A DNA stretch of 64,000 nt from Raineyella sp044508675 (GTDB lineage Bacteria; Actinomycetota; Actinomycetes; Propionibacteriales; Propionibacteriaceae), in NCBI GenBank assembly GCA_044508675.1, contig JBIQHF010000015.1, positions 1 through 64,000 on the forward strand. The letters run 5' to 3'. This document shows positions 7,978-16,082 of this stretch, one piece after another. Within the stretch, counting starts at the first letter, position 1. Every line of letters begins with the position of its first letter. Position numbers and translations under genes: made by a program. The notes beneath the pieces were generated by a model. That model was not told the origin of the DNA, did no database searches, and saw nothing but the letters and a program-made list of their open reading frames with translations.

Positions 7978-8619
7978 ATGTCCGTACGCGTCGACCTGAA
8001 CATTTCGCTTGACGGCTTTATGACCACCACCGACCAGGCACCCGAGAACCCGTTCGGTGAGGACTGGTCCCGCCTTGTTGCCGCGTACGCCGCGACTCGT
8101 ACGTTCCGGAGCCGGGTGCTGCACGACACCAGCGGTGCGGGGACGACCGGTGTGGATGAGCGGTACGCCGAGGCGTACTTCGCCGACGTCGGCGCCGAGA
8201 TCATGGGCGCCGGCATGTTCGGGTTGCACGACCATCCGGACGATCCGCAGTGGCGCGGCTGGTGGGGCGACGAGCCACCGTTCCGGGTGCCGGTGTTCGT
8301 GCTCACCCACCGGCCGCGGCCATCGATCGAGATGGAGGGCGGCACCACTTTCCACTTCCTGGCGGCGAGCCCGGAGGAGGCGCTGGCGCGCGCGGTTGAG
8401 GTCGCCGGCGGCAAGGACATACGGGTCGGCGGGGGCGCCGAGGTGGTCCGCGACTTCCTCAAGGCCGGGCTGGTCGACCGCCTGCACGTCGCCATCGCGC
8501 CGATCCTGCTCGGTCGCGGGGCCCGGCTGTGGGACGACCTGCGCGGCCTCGAATCCGGCTACACCGTCACCGCGGAGGCGGCGGAGAGCGGGACCACCCA
8601 CCTGACGTTCCAGCGCTGA
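7978..8619 (+). CDS. RibD C-terminal/dihydrofolate-reductase-like protein
   Basis: A 213-residue protein of the RibD_C/DHFR-like family (YyaP/YwjB-type reductases). It shows the N-terminal NISLDGF motif, the mid-region VFVLTHRPRP, the cofactor-loop IRVGGGAEVVRDFLKAGLVD and the terminal HVAIAPILLGRGARLW. It probably binds NADPH and reduces a small heterocycle; no native substrate is known for most members. The ATG at 7978 follows GGGAG; an in-frame start at 7966 adds four residues. It stands alone between a divergent operon and a broken flavodoxin gene. Confidence 0.8.
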   Translation: MSVRVDLNISLDGFMTTTDQAPENPFGEDWSRLVAAYAATRTFRSRVLHDTSGAGTTGVDERYAEAYFADVGAEIMGAGMFGLHDHPDDPQWRGWWGDEPPFRVPVFVLTHRPRPSIEMEGGTTFHFLAASPEEALARAVEVAGGKDIRVGGGAEVVRDFLKAGLVDRLHVAIAPILLGRGARLWDDLRGLESGYTVTAEAAESGTTHLTFQR

Positions 8620-8686
8620 TCCCTACCCGCAGCCCCCTACCCCCAGCCCCTGTCCGTAGCGCAGTCCCGGCGATAGCGTGGTCGCC

Positions 8687-9233
8687 ATGTCCAATGTTCT
8701 CATCGTCTACGGAACCACCGAAGGACAGACCGCGAAGATCTCCGAAGTGATTGCGGGGGTCATCACCGAGAAGGGTCACCAGGCCAAGCCCATCGACATC
8801 AAGGACCTGGGGGACGACTCGCCGGCGAACTACGAGGCCGTGGTCGTCGGGGCCTCGATCCACGTGGGCAAGCATGACAAGCACGTGGTCGACTTCGTCG
8901 AGAAGCACCGCGACGCCCTCACCCAGCTGCCGTCGGCGTTCTACTCGGTCAGCCTCGCCGCCCACGGCGACTCCTCCGAGGCGGAGGGATACGTCGACGA
9001 GTTCGAGAAGGCGACCGGCTGGCAGCCCGGATGGTCGCCCTTTTCGGCGGAGCCCTGCTCTACACGCAGTACGGGTTCTTCAAGCGACACCTGATGAGGA
9101 AGATCGCCAAGGATACGCCCGGGGACTCGGGACCGATATGTCGCGCGACTACGTGTACACCGAGTGGGATGCGGTGAAGCGGTTCGCCGAGCATTTCGTC
9201 GACCAGCTCGAGGCCTCGCCGTCGGCCTCTTGA
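8687..9233 (+). pseudogene. HemG-like flavodoxin broken by two frameshifts
   Basis: The N terminus is a normal flavodoxin (NVLIVYGTTEGQTAKI, then VVVGASIHVGKHDKHVVDFV) resembling menaquinone-dependent protoporphyrinogen oxidase. At about 9034 the reading frame moves to VALFGGALLYTQYGFFKRHL, and at about 9119-9124 it moves again to TDMSRDYVYTEWDAVKRFAE. Restoring one G in each of two G runs gives an uninterrupted 182-residue protein. Either the gene is recently inactivated or both indels are sequencing errors. An intact related flavodoxin lies at 21381-21935. Confidence 0.75.
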
Positions 9234-9277
9234 CGGGGGACTCCTGTTGCACGCGCAGATCCTGGTCGAGGTGGATA

Positions 9278-9319
9278 CCCGGGAAACTTCCATAGGGATG
9301 GTCTATGGAAATTTCCGGG
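9278..9319. repeat. Long inverted repeat GGAAAcTTCCATAG/CTATGGAAaTTTCC
   Basis: Fourteen-base arms at 9282-9295 and 9303-9316 match at 13 of 14 positions around a seven-base centre, in the gap after the broken flavodoxin. The same words occur near 3194-3252. It has no T run, so it does not look like a classical terminator; an operator or a small dispersed palindrome is more likely. Confidence 0.6.
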
Positions 9320-9514
9320 ATGACTGACCGGCGACGTCGCTCTGCTGGGCCGCGGCTCTGCGCCTCGTACGGTCCCGGCCCCGTATGATCCCGACCTCGG
9401 TCAGTACAGCTCCCGACCTGAGCCAACCCCGACCGACCAACCCCTTGCTCCGATAGTCTCTTGGCGGCACGGGGCGGCCGGCGAGAAGCGTTCCCCGGCC
9501 GGGCTCGGGGAGAT

Positions 9515-10222
9515 ATGCGACATCACATCAGGTCAGTCGTCGTCGCGCTGGTGGCCTGCTCGTTGCTGGCCGGTTGTGGCCTGGGCCGGTCGCGGGCCGA
9601 ACCGCCCACCACGCCGTTTCCGACCCCGGTGGCCACGCCATCCGTGCCCACACCGACGCCCAGCACCGCCACGGCGTCCCCTACCCCCACGGTCACGCCG
9701 TCCGCCACCTCGACCAGGACGTCCGAGGAGAGCGTGGCTGACGTGTTCACGTACGGCGGCTACGGGCTGTTGCGTCTGGGCATGACAAGCAGTGAACTCG
9801 CCTGGCAGGACTTGCTGCGGCCGGTCCGCGACGATCCGTGCATGCCGTATGCGGCGGCGGGCCGCTACAGCGACCAGGGGCTCCAGGTCCAGTTCGGGGA
9901 GGGGGACGCGCTGGTCTCGGTAGCTACCAACACGCCCGGCCCGCAGACCTGGCAGGGCGCCCGGGTCGGCATGACCTGGGGGCAGGTCCAGCAGCGCCAC
10001 CCGGATGCACACATCGTCCAGAAGCTGGGCAACGGCGGGCCGTTCTATGCCGCGCAGACCCGCGGCGAGGGCGCGATGATCATGTTCTTCGCCGTCAGCG
10101 AGCCGGACCCATACAACTGGTATGGCGGCACGATGATGGGCCACCCGGACTGGCCCAGGTCCCAGCAGATCACTGCCATCGAGCTGATGCCGTACAGCGA
10201 CGAGGTCTTCGGGGGCTGCTGA
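9515..10222 (+). CDS. Thr/Pro-rich lipoprotein of unknown function
   Basis: A 235-residue exported lipoprotein. The signal peptide is followed by the lipobox LLAGC at about residues 18-22, then by a ~45-residue Thr/Pro/Ser linker typical of actinobacterial cell-envelope proteins. A C-terminal globular domain starts near TYGGYGLLRLGMTSSELAWQ and contains two copies of a LRLGMTSSE / ARVGMTWGQV pattern, which suggests a repeated BLIP/SmpA-like fold. I cannot name the family. The ATG at 9515 has GGGGAG very close, and the upstream open frame to 9461 lacks signal character. Confidence 0.7.
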   Translation: MRHHIRSVVVALVACSLLAGCGLGRSRAEPPTTPFPTPVATPSVPTPTPSTATASPTPTVTPSATSTRTSEESVADVFTYGGYGLLRLGMTSSELAWQDLLRPVRDDPCMPYAAAGRYSDQGLQVQFGEGDALVSVATNTPGPQTWQGARVGMTWGQVQQRHPDAHIVQKLGNGGPFYAAQTRGEGAMIMFFAVSEPDPYNWYGGTMMGHPDWPRSQQITAIELMPYSDEVFGGC

Positions 10223-10239
10223 GCCCTCGTCCAAGAGGA

Positions 10240-10668
10240 TCAGGCGAGTTTCCCGCGGCCCTCGGCCCCGGTGTCCGGTGCTGCCCGGTCCGGGCCTCCC
10301 TCAGCGGAACGTCGCCGGGCGCGCCGACCCCGGGCCACCTCGGTCGCGAGGGCGTCCAGCGGCTGGACGAACGTCGCCGCCGGCTGGGTCAGTGCAGCCA
10401 GCCAGTCACGTACGTCCTCGATCGCTCCGGGCTCAAGGGCGTACATCCGACGGTTGCCGTCGGCGCGCACCGTGACCAGACCGGCCTCGCGCAGCACCTT
10501 GAGATGCTGGGAGACAGCCGGCTGCGACAGGGCCCGTGTCGCCCGTAGCGCCTCGACGATCCCGCCCGCCGAGTGTTCCCCCTCCGCCAGGAGCTGGAGG
10601 ATGGTGCGGCGTACGGGGTCGCCGAGCGCTGCGAAGCTGCGGTCCACCCTCCCGGCAGGCTCAGGCAC
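10240..10668 (-). CDS. ArsR-family repressor
   Basis: A 142-residue winged-helix protein with the canonical ArsR/SmtB core: FAALGDPVRRTILQLLAEGE, then the recognition region LSQPAVSQHLKVLREAGLV and the wing VRADGNRRMYAL. No metal-binding cysteines are seen, so it belongs to the non-metal group that pairs with AHSA1/START proteins. It overlaps the upstream AHSA1-like gene by eight bases in one operon and probably represses it through the palindrome at 11321-11336. The C-terminal tail is Arg/Gly-rich. Confidence 0.87.
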   Translation of the reverse strand: MPEPAGRVDRSFAALGDPVRRTILQLLAEGEHSAGGIVEALRATRALSQPAVSQHLKVLREAGLVTVRADGNRRMYALEPGAIEDVRDWLAALTQPAATFVQPLDALATEVARGRRARRRSAEGGPDRAAPDTGAEGRGKLA

Positions 10669-11308
10669 TCTCGGGCGGGACGGTGTAGAAGGCGATCGTA
10701 CGTTCGGCCGCCTCCTGGGCCGGGACGGGCTCGTCGCCGTCCGCGACCGCGGCGCGGGCCCAGTCGTTGGCCGCGTGGCGGACGAACTCCCTGCCCTCCG
10801 GCGTGACCGCCCAGTCGTCGCCGGGCGTCGAGTTCAGCGGGCCCGCGCCCGCCACGTGCAGGCCCAGCCCGACCAGGCCGAGGTCCCAGCCGACGCCGAC
10901 GGCGCCCGGCCCGTACTGGTCCCAGAAGCTGCGATCGACCATCGCCGCCTCGTGCTCCAACTGCAGGGTGGTGCCGGTCTGTGCCGCACGGGACAGCACG
11001 ACCCGTAGCCAGGACACCTGGGGCCCCATCTCCCAGGTCACGGCGAACCGCTCGGGAGCCTGGCAGCTCTCGATGGTGCCGCCGGCGTTGCCCTCGAACT
11101 GGTAGTGCCCGCCGACCCTCAGGTCCCCGCTGACCGGCAGGAACCACCGGGGGAGGCGTTCGCCGTTGGTGAGGGCGTCCCAGAGGTCGGCCTGGTCGGT
11201 CGCGTACGTACGGCGGGCGACGACGATCTTGGTCGGGGCTCCATCGCGGGAACCGGTGCGCACCTCGCGGGTCACCAGCTCGGCGGTCTCGACAGGATGC
11301 AAGGTCAT
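10661..11308 (-). CDS. AHSA1/SRPBCC-domain protein
   Basis: A 215-residue START/SRPBCC-fold protein (activator of Hsp90 ATPase homologue 1-like). Landmarks are the early strand TKIVVARRTYATDQADLWDALTNGERLPRW and the mid-barrel GGHYQFEGNAGGTIESC. The family binds hydrophobic ligands in a deep cavity and is often encoded with an ArsR repressor, as here. The start at 11308 follows AGGAG. The gene is first in a two-gene leftward operon under an AT-rich palindromic operator. Confidence 0.82.
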   Translation of the reverse strand: MTLHPVETAELVTREVRTGSRDGAPTKIVVARRTYATDQADLWDALTNGERLPRWFLPVSGDLRVGGHYQFEGNAGGTIESCQAPERFAVTWEMGPQVSWLRVVLSRAAQTGTTLQLEHEAAMVDRSFWDQYGPGAVGVGWDLGLVGLGLHVAGAGPLNSTPGDDWAVTPEGREFVRHAANDWARAAVADGDEPVPAQEAAERTIAFYTVPPESA

Positions 11309-11320
11309 GATGACTCCTAA

Positions 11321-11336
11321 ATAAGTTATTACTTAT
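11321..11336. promoter_or_regulatory. ArsR-type palindromic operator
   Basis: ATAAGT-TATT-ACTTAT is a perfect inverted repeat in very GC-rich surroundings, 13 bases before the AHSA1-like start codon and overlapping the sequence where its -10/Shine-Dalgarno region would lie. This is the layout expected for autorepression by the ArsR protein encoded second in the operon. Confidence 0.65.
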
Positions 11337-11419
11337 ATAGTAGGTCGGTCGAAACCCCTGTCAAGGGTCCCGCTCCGCCGGATCGCTGCGTACCGTGGAA
11401 GGTGACAGAAAGGTCGCCG

Positions 11420-12604
11420 ATGACCACTGTGCCTAGCGGCCGCGCCGGTGAGCGTGACCGCCTCCGCCTGGCCCCGCTGGTGCTCGCTGCCCTGACCTGG
11501 CAGGCGCTGGTCGTGGTGCTCACGCCATCGATCGCCGCGGTCGGCAGAGAATTCGGGGCCAGCGTCTCGGCCGTGGGGCAGGCCCGGACGATCTCGGCGG
11601 CGGTCGCCCTGGCAACCGCCCTGATCCTGTTGTTCTTCGTCTCCGCCCTCGGAGTGCGTCGGATCGCGGTCGCCGGAGCGACCGCCGCCGTCGTCGCCAG
11701 CGCTGCGGTGGCCACCGCCACCGGTCTGGTGCACTACCTCGCAGCCCATGTCCTGGTCGGCCTCGCGATCGCCGGCCTGCTCACCGCAGGCTTCACCGGA
11801 CTGGCCGGCTTCACCGGAAAGGCCCGGGCCTGGGCGGCCGGCTGGGTGACCGCCGCTGCCGGTAGCGCCTGGGTGATCGGCGCCCCGGTCGTCGGGGCGC
11901 TGACCGAACAGGTGTCCTGGCGGGCGGCGCAGGCCTTCCCCGCCGCGCTGGCTCTGGGCGTGCTGGCGTTGGCCGGCTACGCCTCCGGCCGGGGGACCGA
12001 CGTGCGCGGCGGAGCCTTCACCAGCCTGTGGGGGCGCCCGGCGGCCCGGGGCTGGGTGCTCGCCGAGACCCTGGCGAACGTCGGCTGGGCCAGTGTCCTG
12101 ACCTACGTGGGTGGCCTCTTCGTGGTGGGGCTGGGCACCGGTGAAGGGCTGACCGGCTGGCTGCTGGCGGTCGGAGCCACCTGCTTCGTCATCGCGTCGG
12201 TCTGGGGCGGACGGGTCGCCGCGGAGGTGGAACTGCGCTCGATGGTGGCGGTCCTGGACGGGCTGCTGGCGGTCGCCGCCCTGCTGCTGTTCGGCACCGT
12301 TCTGCTTGACGATCCCGGTCGGTGGGGGACGGTGGCCGGTACGGCGGCGTTCGCCGTGGCCGGCAGCCTCGCCGGGCTGCGGATCCCGGCGACTGCGGTG
12401 CTCGGCATGGCCCAGCACCCGGACCGGCCGGACGTGATGATGGCCGCCCGCACCGCGGTCCAGCAGCTCGGGTACTTGCTCGGCGCCGCCCTGTCCGGGG
12501 CGGTGGTGGCCGTCGCCGGCTGGGTGGCACTCGGCCCGGTCCTCGCCGTGATCCTGGCCGGGGCCGCCGTGGCCACCGCACGCCTGACCCGCGCCACGTC
12601 CTGA
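11420..12604 (+). CDS. Major facilitator superfamily transporter
   Basis: A 394-residue polytopic protein with about 12 hydrophobic helices (for example LIPLVLAALTW-like first helix, IAVAGATAAVVASAAVATAT, VIGAPVVGALTEQVSWRAAQ). The latter is the family's conserved helix 5/loop region. The ATG at 11420 follows AGAAAGG; a GTG at 11402 in frame is the alternative. It is divergent from the ArsR/AHSA1 operon across the palindromic operator, so it could be co-regulated as an efflux pump. The substrate cannot be inferred. Confidence 0.78.
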   Translation: MTTVPSGRAGERDRLRLAPLVLAALTWQALVVVLTPSIAAVGREFGASVSAVGQARTISAAVALATALILLFFVSALGVRRIAVAGATAAVVASAAVATATGLVHYLAAHVLVGLAIAGLLTAGFTGLAGFTGKARAWAAGWVTAAAGSAWVIGAPVVGALTEQVSWRAAQAFPAALALGVLALAGYASGRGTDVRGGAFTSLWGRPAARGWVLAETLANVGWASVLTYVGGLFVVGLGTGEGLTGWLLAVGATCFVIASVWGGRVAAEVELRSMVAVLDGLLAVAALLLFGTVLLDDPGRWGTVAGTAAFAVAGSLAGLRIPATAVLGMAQHPDRPDVMMAARTAVQQLGYLLGAALSGAVVAVAGWVALGPVLAVILAGAAVATARLTRATS

Positions 12605-12641
12605 TCCGCGGCATGGTTGAGCCGTTTCCTATCGTGGAGGC

Positions 12642-14024
12642 ATGAGGCTCCGGGCTGTTCTCGTGGTCGCCCTCATCGGGCTGGCCGGCTGTGCCGCGCC
12701 CACCACGCCGACGCCCTCACCCGAGAGCACCGTCACCGCGTCGCCCACCCCGACGCCGACCGTCACCGTTCCGCTGGTGCTGGCCGTGCACCACTCCCGC
12801 CCTCCCTCCGACGTGCCGCTCGCTGCGGCCGAAGCCCTGGCCCGGACCGGCGCCCACGGGTGGGCCGACCTCGGCCAGCCGGGCGAGACGATCAGCGTGA
12901 TCGATGGCCGGGCCGCTCCCGGCGGGGCGTTGGAACAGGTGATGGCCGACTCCGGCACGCTGGCACTCGTTCCCGCCGACGCGGTGGACGAGAGGGTCCG
13001 GGTGTTGGCCGTCGGAGGAGTGGACCCCCTGACCGACCCGGCGGCCTACCCACTGCGGATGGAGGGCGCCGAAACGGTGCAGCCGACCGTCACCACGATC
13101 ACCGTCGTCGGCGACATCATGCTGGGCCGCCGCGTGGGACGGACGTACGCGAACGATCCCACCGCGCCGTTCGGGCCGTTCGCGGATCGGCTCGCGGCTG
13201 CCGACATCACCGTCGGGAACTTCGAGGCGACCCTGTCCGACAACGGCCGGCCGACCCAGGGCGGGGACTCCTTCGCCGCGGACCCGGCGGTCCTGGCAGG
13301 CCTCGAACTGGCCGGTTTCGACGCGGTCAGCCTGGCCAACAACCACCTCGGCGACTACGGCACCACCGCCATGCGGGAGACCTTCGCAGCCTTCGACCGG
13401 GCCGGGATCGCCTATTTCGGCGGTGGCGTCGACCTGGACGACGCCCGCGCGCCCTGGATCGTCGAGCACGACGGCGTCCGAATCGGCTTCCTCGGCACCG
13501 AGTCCATCGGCGAGACGCCGGCAGCCACTGCGGACTCCCCGGGCACCAACCGCCTCAACATGCCGCCGCGCACCGGCCCGCTCGACCAGGCCGCGCTGGA
13601 CCGGATCACCGCCGACATCACGGCCCTGGACGCGGAGGTCGACACCGTCATCGTGGTTCCGCACTGGGGCACCCAGTACACGCACGTGCCCGAGCAGATC
13701 CAGCGCGACGTCGGGTCGCGGTTCGCCGAGGCGGGAGCGGACCTCGTCATCGGTGGGCACCCGCACTGGGTGCAGGGCTGGGAAGCCGTGAGAGACGCGA
13801 CGGTGGTGCACTCGCTGGGCAACTTCATCTTCGACATGCAGTTCAGCCGCGAGGTGCAAGAAGGCGTCTTCGTCGAGATCGTGCTGTGGGACGGCGAGGT
13901 CAAGGCCGTCGAGCCGGTGCCGTACGTGATCGAGGACCACATCCCGCGCCCGGTCGGCGACGACGAGGCTGCCGGGATCCTCGCTGACCTGCGCAGTACC
14001 AGCCGCGGCCCCTATGCGGGTTGA
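12642..14024 (+). CDS. CapA-like metallophosphatase lipoprotein
   Basis: A 460-residue lipoprotein: signal peptide with lipobox LAGC near residue 17, Thr/Pro linker, a ~90-residue N-terminal region, then a CapA (PgsA-type) domain of the calcineurin-like phosphoesterase clan. The motif series is complete: GDIMLGRRVG, NFEATLSD, SLANNHLGDYG, PHWGTQYTHVPE, GGHPHWVQG and SLGNFIFDMQFS. CapA homologues accompany poly-gamma-glutamate synthesis, but no CapB/CapC neighbour is present, so a general cell-surface role is likelier. It stands alone behind the MFS gene with a 37-base gap. Confidence 0.85.
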   Translation: MRLRAVLVVALIGLAGCAAPTTPTPSPESTVTASPTPTPTVTVPLVLAVHHSRPPSDVPLAAAEALARTGAHGWADLGQPGETISVIDGRAAPGGALEQVMADSGTLALVPADAVDERVRVLAVGGVDPLTDPAAYPLRMEGAETVQPTVTTITVVGDIMLGRRVGRTYANDPTAPFGPFADRLAAADITVGNFEATLSDNGRPTQGGDSFAADPAVLAGLELAGFDAVSLANNHLGDYGTTAMRETFAAFDRAGIAYFGGGVDLDDARAPWIVEHDGVRIGFLGTESIGETPAATADSPGTNRLNMPPRTGPLDQAALDRITADITALDAEVDTVIVVPHWGTQYTHVPEQIQRDVGSRFAEAGADLVIGGHPHWVQGWEAVRDATVVHSLGNFIFDMQFSREVQEGVFVEIVLWDGEVKAVEPVPYVIEDHIPRPVGDDEAAGILADLRSTSRGPYAG

Positions 14025-14099
14025 TACGCGGGTTGAGGTGTCGGTGCGGTACGTCGCGGGGGAGAATCGTCGGGACACCGAGGCAGGGGGGTGGGGGCC

Positions 14100-15086
14100 A
14101 TGCGCGTGCCGACAACCATGCGGGCGGCCTTCGTGCGGTCGCTGGGGAGCGCGGATCTGATCGAGGTCGGCGAACTGCCCGTGCCCCGGCCCGGGCCGAC
14201 GGATGTGCTGGTCCGGATGGAGGCGAGCGAGACCAATTATGTGGACCTGTTCGTACGCTCCGGGCAGTATCGGACCAGGACGCCGTTCCCGTTCGTGATC
14301 GGGCGTGACCTGGTCGGCACGGTCGTCGAGGCGGGGCCCGGGGCAGGCTTCCGGGTCGGGGACAGGGTGTGGACCAACAGCCTGGGCCATGCCGGCCGGC
14401 AGGGGGCGTTCGCGGAGTACGCGGTGGTGGCCGGCGAGCGGCTCTACCGGCTGCCGGCGGGCGTGGAGCCTCGGACCGCGGCGCCGGTCCTGCACACCGC
14501 CGCCACGGCGGCCCTCGGCCTTTTCCGGCGGGCCCGGGTGCGGGCGGGGGACACCGTGTTCGTCGGCGGCGCCGGCGGTGGCGTGGGCACCGCGGTGGTG
14601 CAGTTGGCGGTGGGGGCCGGGGCACGCGTCGTGGCCACGGCCTCCCCGCGTGACGCCGAGTGGTGTCGCTCCTGCGGTGCCGGTGTGGTGGTCGACTACC
14701 ACGCGGCCGATGCCTTGGGGCAGATCCGGGAGGCCTGCCCCGAAGGGGTGGACATCTGGTGGGACACCAGCGGTCACCACGACTTCGAGGCCTCGCTGCC
14801 CTTGGTGCGACAGGGTGGCAGCGTCGTGGTGATGGCCGGTATGGGCGCCACGCCGGTCCTGCCCGTGGGCGCCCTGTACACCAGGGACCTGCACCTGCAC
14901 GGTTTCGCGATCAGCAATGCCTCGGTCGAGGACCTCTCGGACACTGCCCGGCTGATCAACCGGTTCCTGTCCGCGGGGCGTCTCCCGGCGCGGGTCGCGG
15001 AGATCCTGCCGTTGGCCGATGCCGCGAGGGCCCATCGGATGCTGGAGGGCGGCCAGGTGCGCGGCCGGATCCTGATCCGGCCCTGA
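14100..15086 (+). CDS. Zinc-independent quinone-oxidoreductase-like MDR enzyme
   Basis: A 328-residue medium-chain dehydrogenase/reductase of the quinone oxidoreductase type. It has the substrate-side ETNYVDLFVRSGQY and GRDLVGTVVEAGPG and the NADPH Rossmann motif GGAGGGVGTAVVQLAV. Structural-zinc cysteines are absent, as expected for this branch. The ATG at 14100 lies behind a G-rich Shine-Dalgarno; GTG 14091 and a second ATG at 14118 are alternatives. It probably reduces quinones or enals with NADPH. Confidence 0.83.
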   Translation: MRVPTTMRAAFVRSLGSADLIEVGELPVPRPGPTDVLVRMEASETNYVDLFVRSGQYRTRTPFPFVIGRDLVGTVVEAGPGAGFRVGDRVWTNSLGHAGRQGAFAEYAVVAGERLYRLPAGVEPRTAAPVLHTAATAALGLFRRARVRAGDTVFVGGAGGGVGTAVVQLAVGAGARVVATASPRDAEWCRSCGAGVVVDYHAADALGQIREACPEGVDIWWDTSGHHDFEASLPLVRQGGSVVVMAGMGATPVLPVGALYTRDLHLHGFAISNASVEDLSDTARLINRFLSAGRLPARVAEILPLADAARAHRMLEGGQVRGRILIRP

Positions 15087-15178
15087 GGAGGGTCTCTCGG
15101 GCAACGGATCCACGAGGTCATGGCCTTCCGGTGAGCGCGTCCACTGACAGTCGCGCGTCCTTGCAGGAGGATGGCGAT

Positions 15179-15607
15179 ATGCTCACGCAGGCATCTCCGC
15201 CGTACATTGCCGTGATCGGTCCGGGTGACGGGGTGTCATCCGACCAACTGGGCCAGGCACAGGAGGTCGGCCGGCTGCTCGCCGAGCGTGGCGCAGTCGT
15301 GCTCACCGGCGGGCTGGGCGGGATCATGGAGGCGGCCAGCAGTGGTGCGTACACGGTGGGAGGTACCACGGTCGGCCTGTTGCCGGGCATTCACCGATCG
15401 GACGCGAACGTGTATCTCACCGTGGCCCTGCCGACCGGGTTGGGCGAGATGCGCAATGCACTGCTGGTGCGCTGCTGTGATGCCGTGATCGCGGTCGGAT
15501 GCAGTTGGGGCCACTGGCCCGGAGGGTTGGGCTGTCAGGCGATGTGGAAGCTCTCGTCCCCGATCTGGACCTCGAGTCGGAGGGTTCCGCCCAGCGCAGC
15601 GACATAG
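15179..15607 (+). pseudogene. Truncated SLOG/LOG-like (TIGR00725-type) protein
   Basis: Residues 1-110 match the nucleotide-binding Rossmann part of the SLOG family: YIAVIGPGDG, then LTGGLGGIMEAASSGA, TVGLLPG, PTGLGEMRNALLV and VIAVGCSWG. Normal members continue with TLSEIA and about 50 more residues. Here the frame runs instead into HWPGGLGCQAMWKLS, which is antisense to the antitoxin gene, and stops at 15607. The break at about 15510 coincides with the edge of the toxin-antitoxin remnant. The start ATG at 15179 follows GGAGG. Confidence 0.72.
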
Positions 15608-15837
15608 CGCCGCAAGGTGTCGACCTGTGTCTTGTTGATGTCTCCGCGTTCAATGCGAGAGACGCGATTCTGGCTGATCTCCAACTCCTCCGCCAGCTCG
15701 ACCTGGGTGATGTCGAACTGCTCACGGAGCTCCCGCAGGCGCCATGCCCGAGTCTCGGCCAGCATGCGCTCCTTGTGGGCATCTACTACGTCGCGCCGCA
15801 CAGGCCTACGGTCGGTGATCTGCTTCAGGGTAGTCAT
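15535..15837 (-). CDS. Xre-family antitoxin (HigA-like)
   Basis: A 100-residue protein with an Xre helix-turn-helix: REQFDITQVELAEELEISQN followed by RVSRIERGDI, and the tail YVAALGGTLRLEVQIGDESF typical of HigA-type antitoxins. A good Shine-Dalgarno (GGAAGGAAG) precedes ATG 15837. The start overlaps the stop of the upstream toxin remnant as ATGA, the arrangement of toxin-first HigBA pairs. With the toxin internally deleted, this is an orphan antitoxin or a free-standing repressor. Confidence 0.85.
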   Translation of the reverse strand: MTTLKQITDRRPVRRDVVDAHKERMLAETRAWRLRELREQFDITQVELAEELEISQNRVSRIERGDINKTQVDTLRRYVAALGGTLRLEVQIGDESFHIA

Positions 15838-15959
15838 GGTTTCTTCCTTCCCAACGTCTTCAGATGCTGGTCGAACAGAGCGGCGATGATGAGGTCGTAG
15901 TCGTCGTGTCCAAGGCTGAGGAGCCACTTATCGACGAGATGCACGTCTACTTCCCACAC
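15834..15959 (-). pseudogene. Internally deleted HigB/RelE-type toxin
   Basis: A GTG at 15959 opens a 41-residue frame. Residues 1-28 (VWEVDVHLVDKWLLSLGHDD, then YDLIIAAL) look like the start of a RelE/HigB toxin, and residues 29-41 (FDQHLKTLGRKKP) like its usual C-terminal end. The ~65-70 residues with the catalytic core are missing, with the frame preserved. The fusion still translationally couples to the antitoxin through ATGA. It should not have mRNA-cleaving activity. Confidence 0.65.
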
Positions 15960-15996
15960 CTCTTGAGTATGACATAGGCGTTGTAAACCTCAAGAG
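15960..15996. promoter_or_regulatory. Inverted repeat operator of the toxin-antitoxin remnant
   Basis: CTCTTGAG (15960-15967) and its exact complement CTCAAGAG (15989-15996) flank a 21-base spacer immediately upstream of the toxin-remnant start. Spacing and position suit a dimeric Xre antitoxin binding across the promoter. Confidence 0.55.
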
Positions 15997-16082
15997 TTGT
16001 TCGAGGTGGTGTCTGCAAGAAGCGGGTGCCGTCCCGCAAGATATGGTGCGGCCCCTATGCAGGCGGTGTGCTTCCCCGACAC

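Noticed and set aside
12642..14024. CapA as part of a poly-gamma-glutamate capsule locus
   Set aside because: No CapB/PgsB ligase or CapC/PgsC gene is nearby, so only the phosphatase-like fold is claimed.
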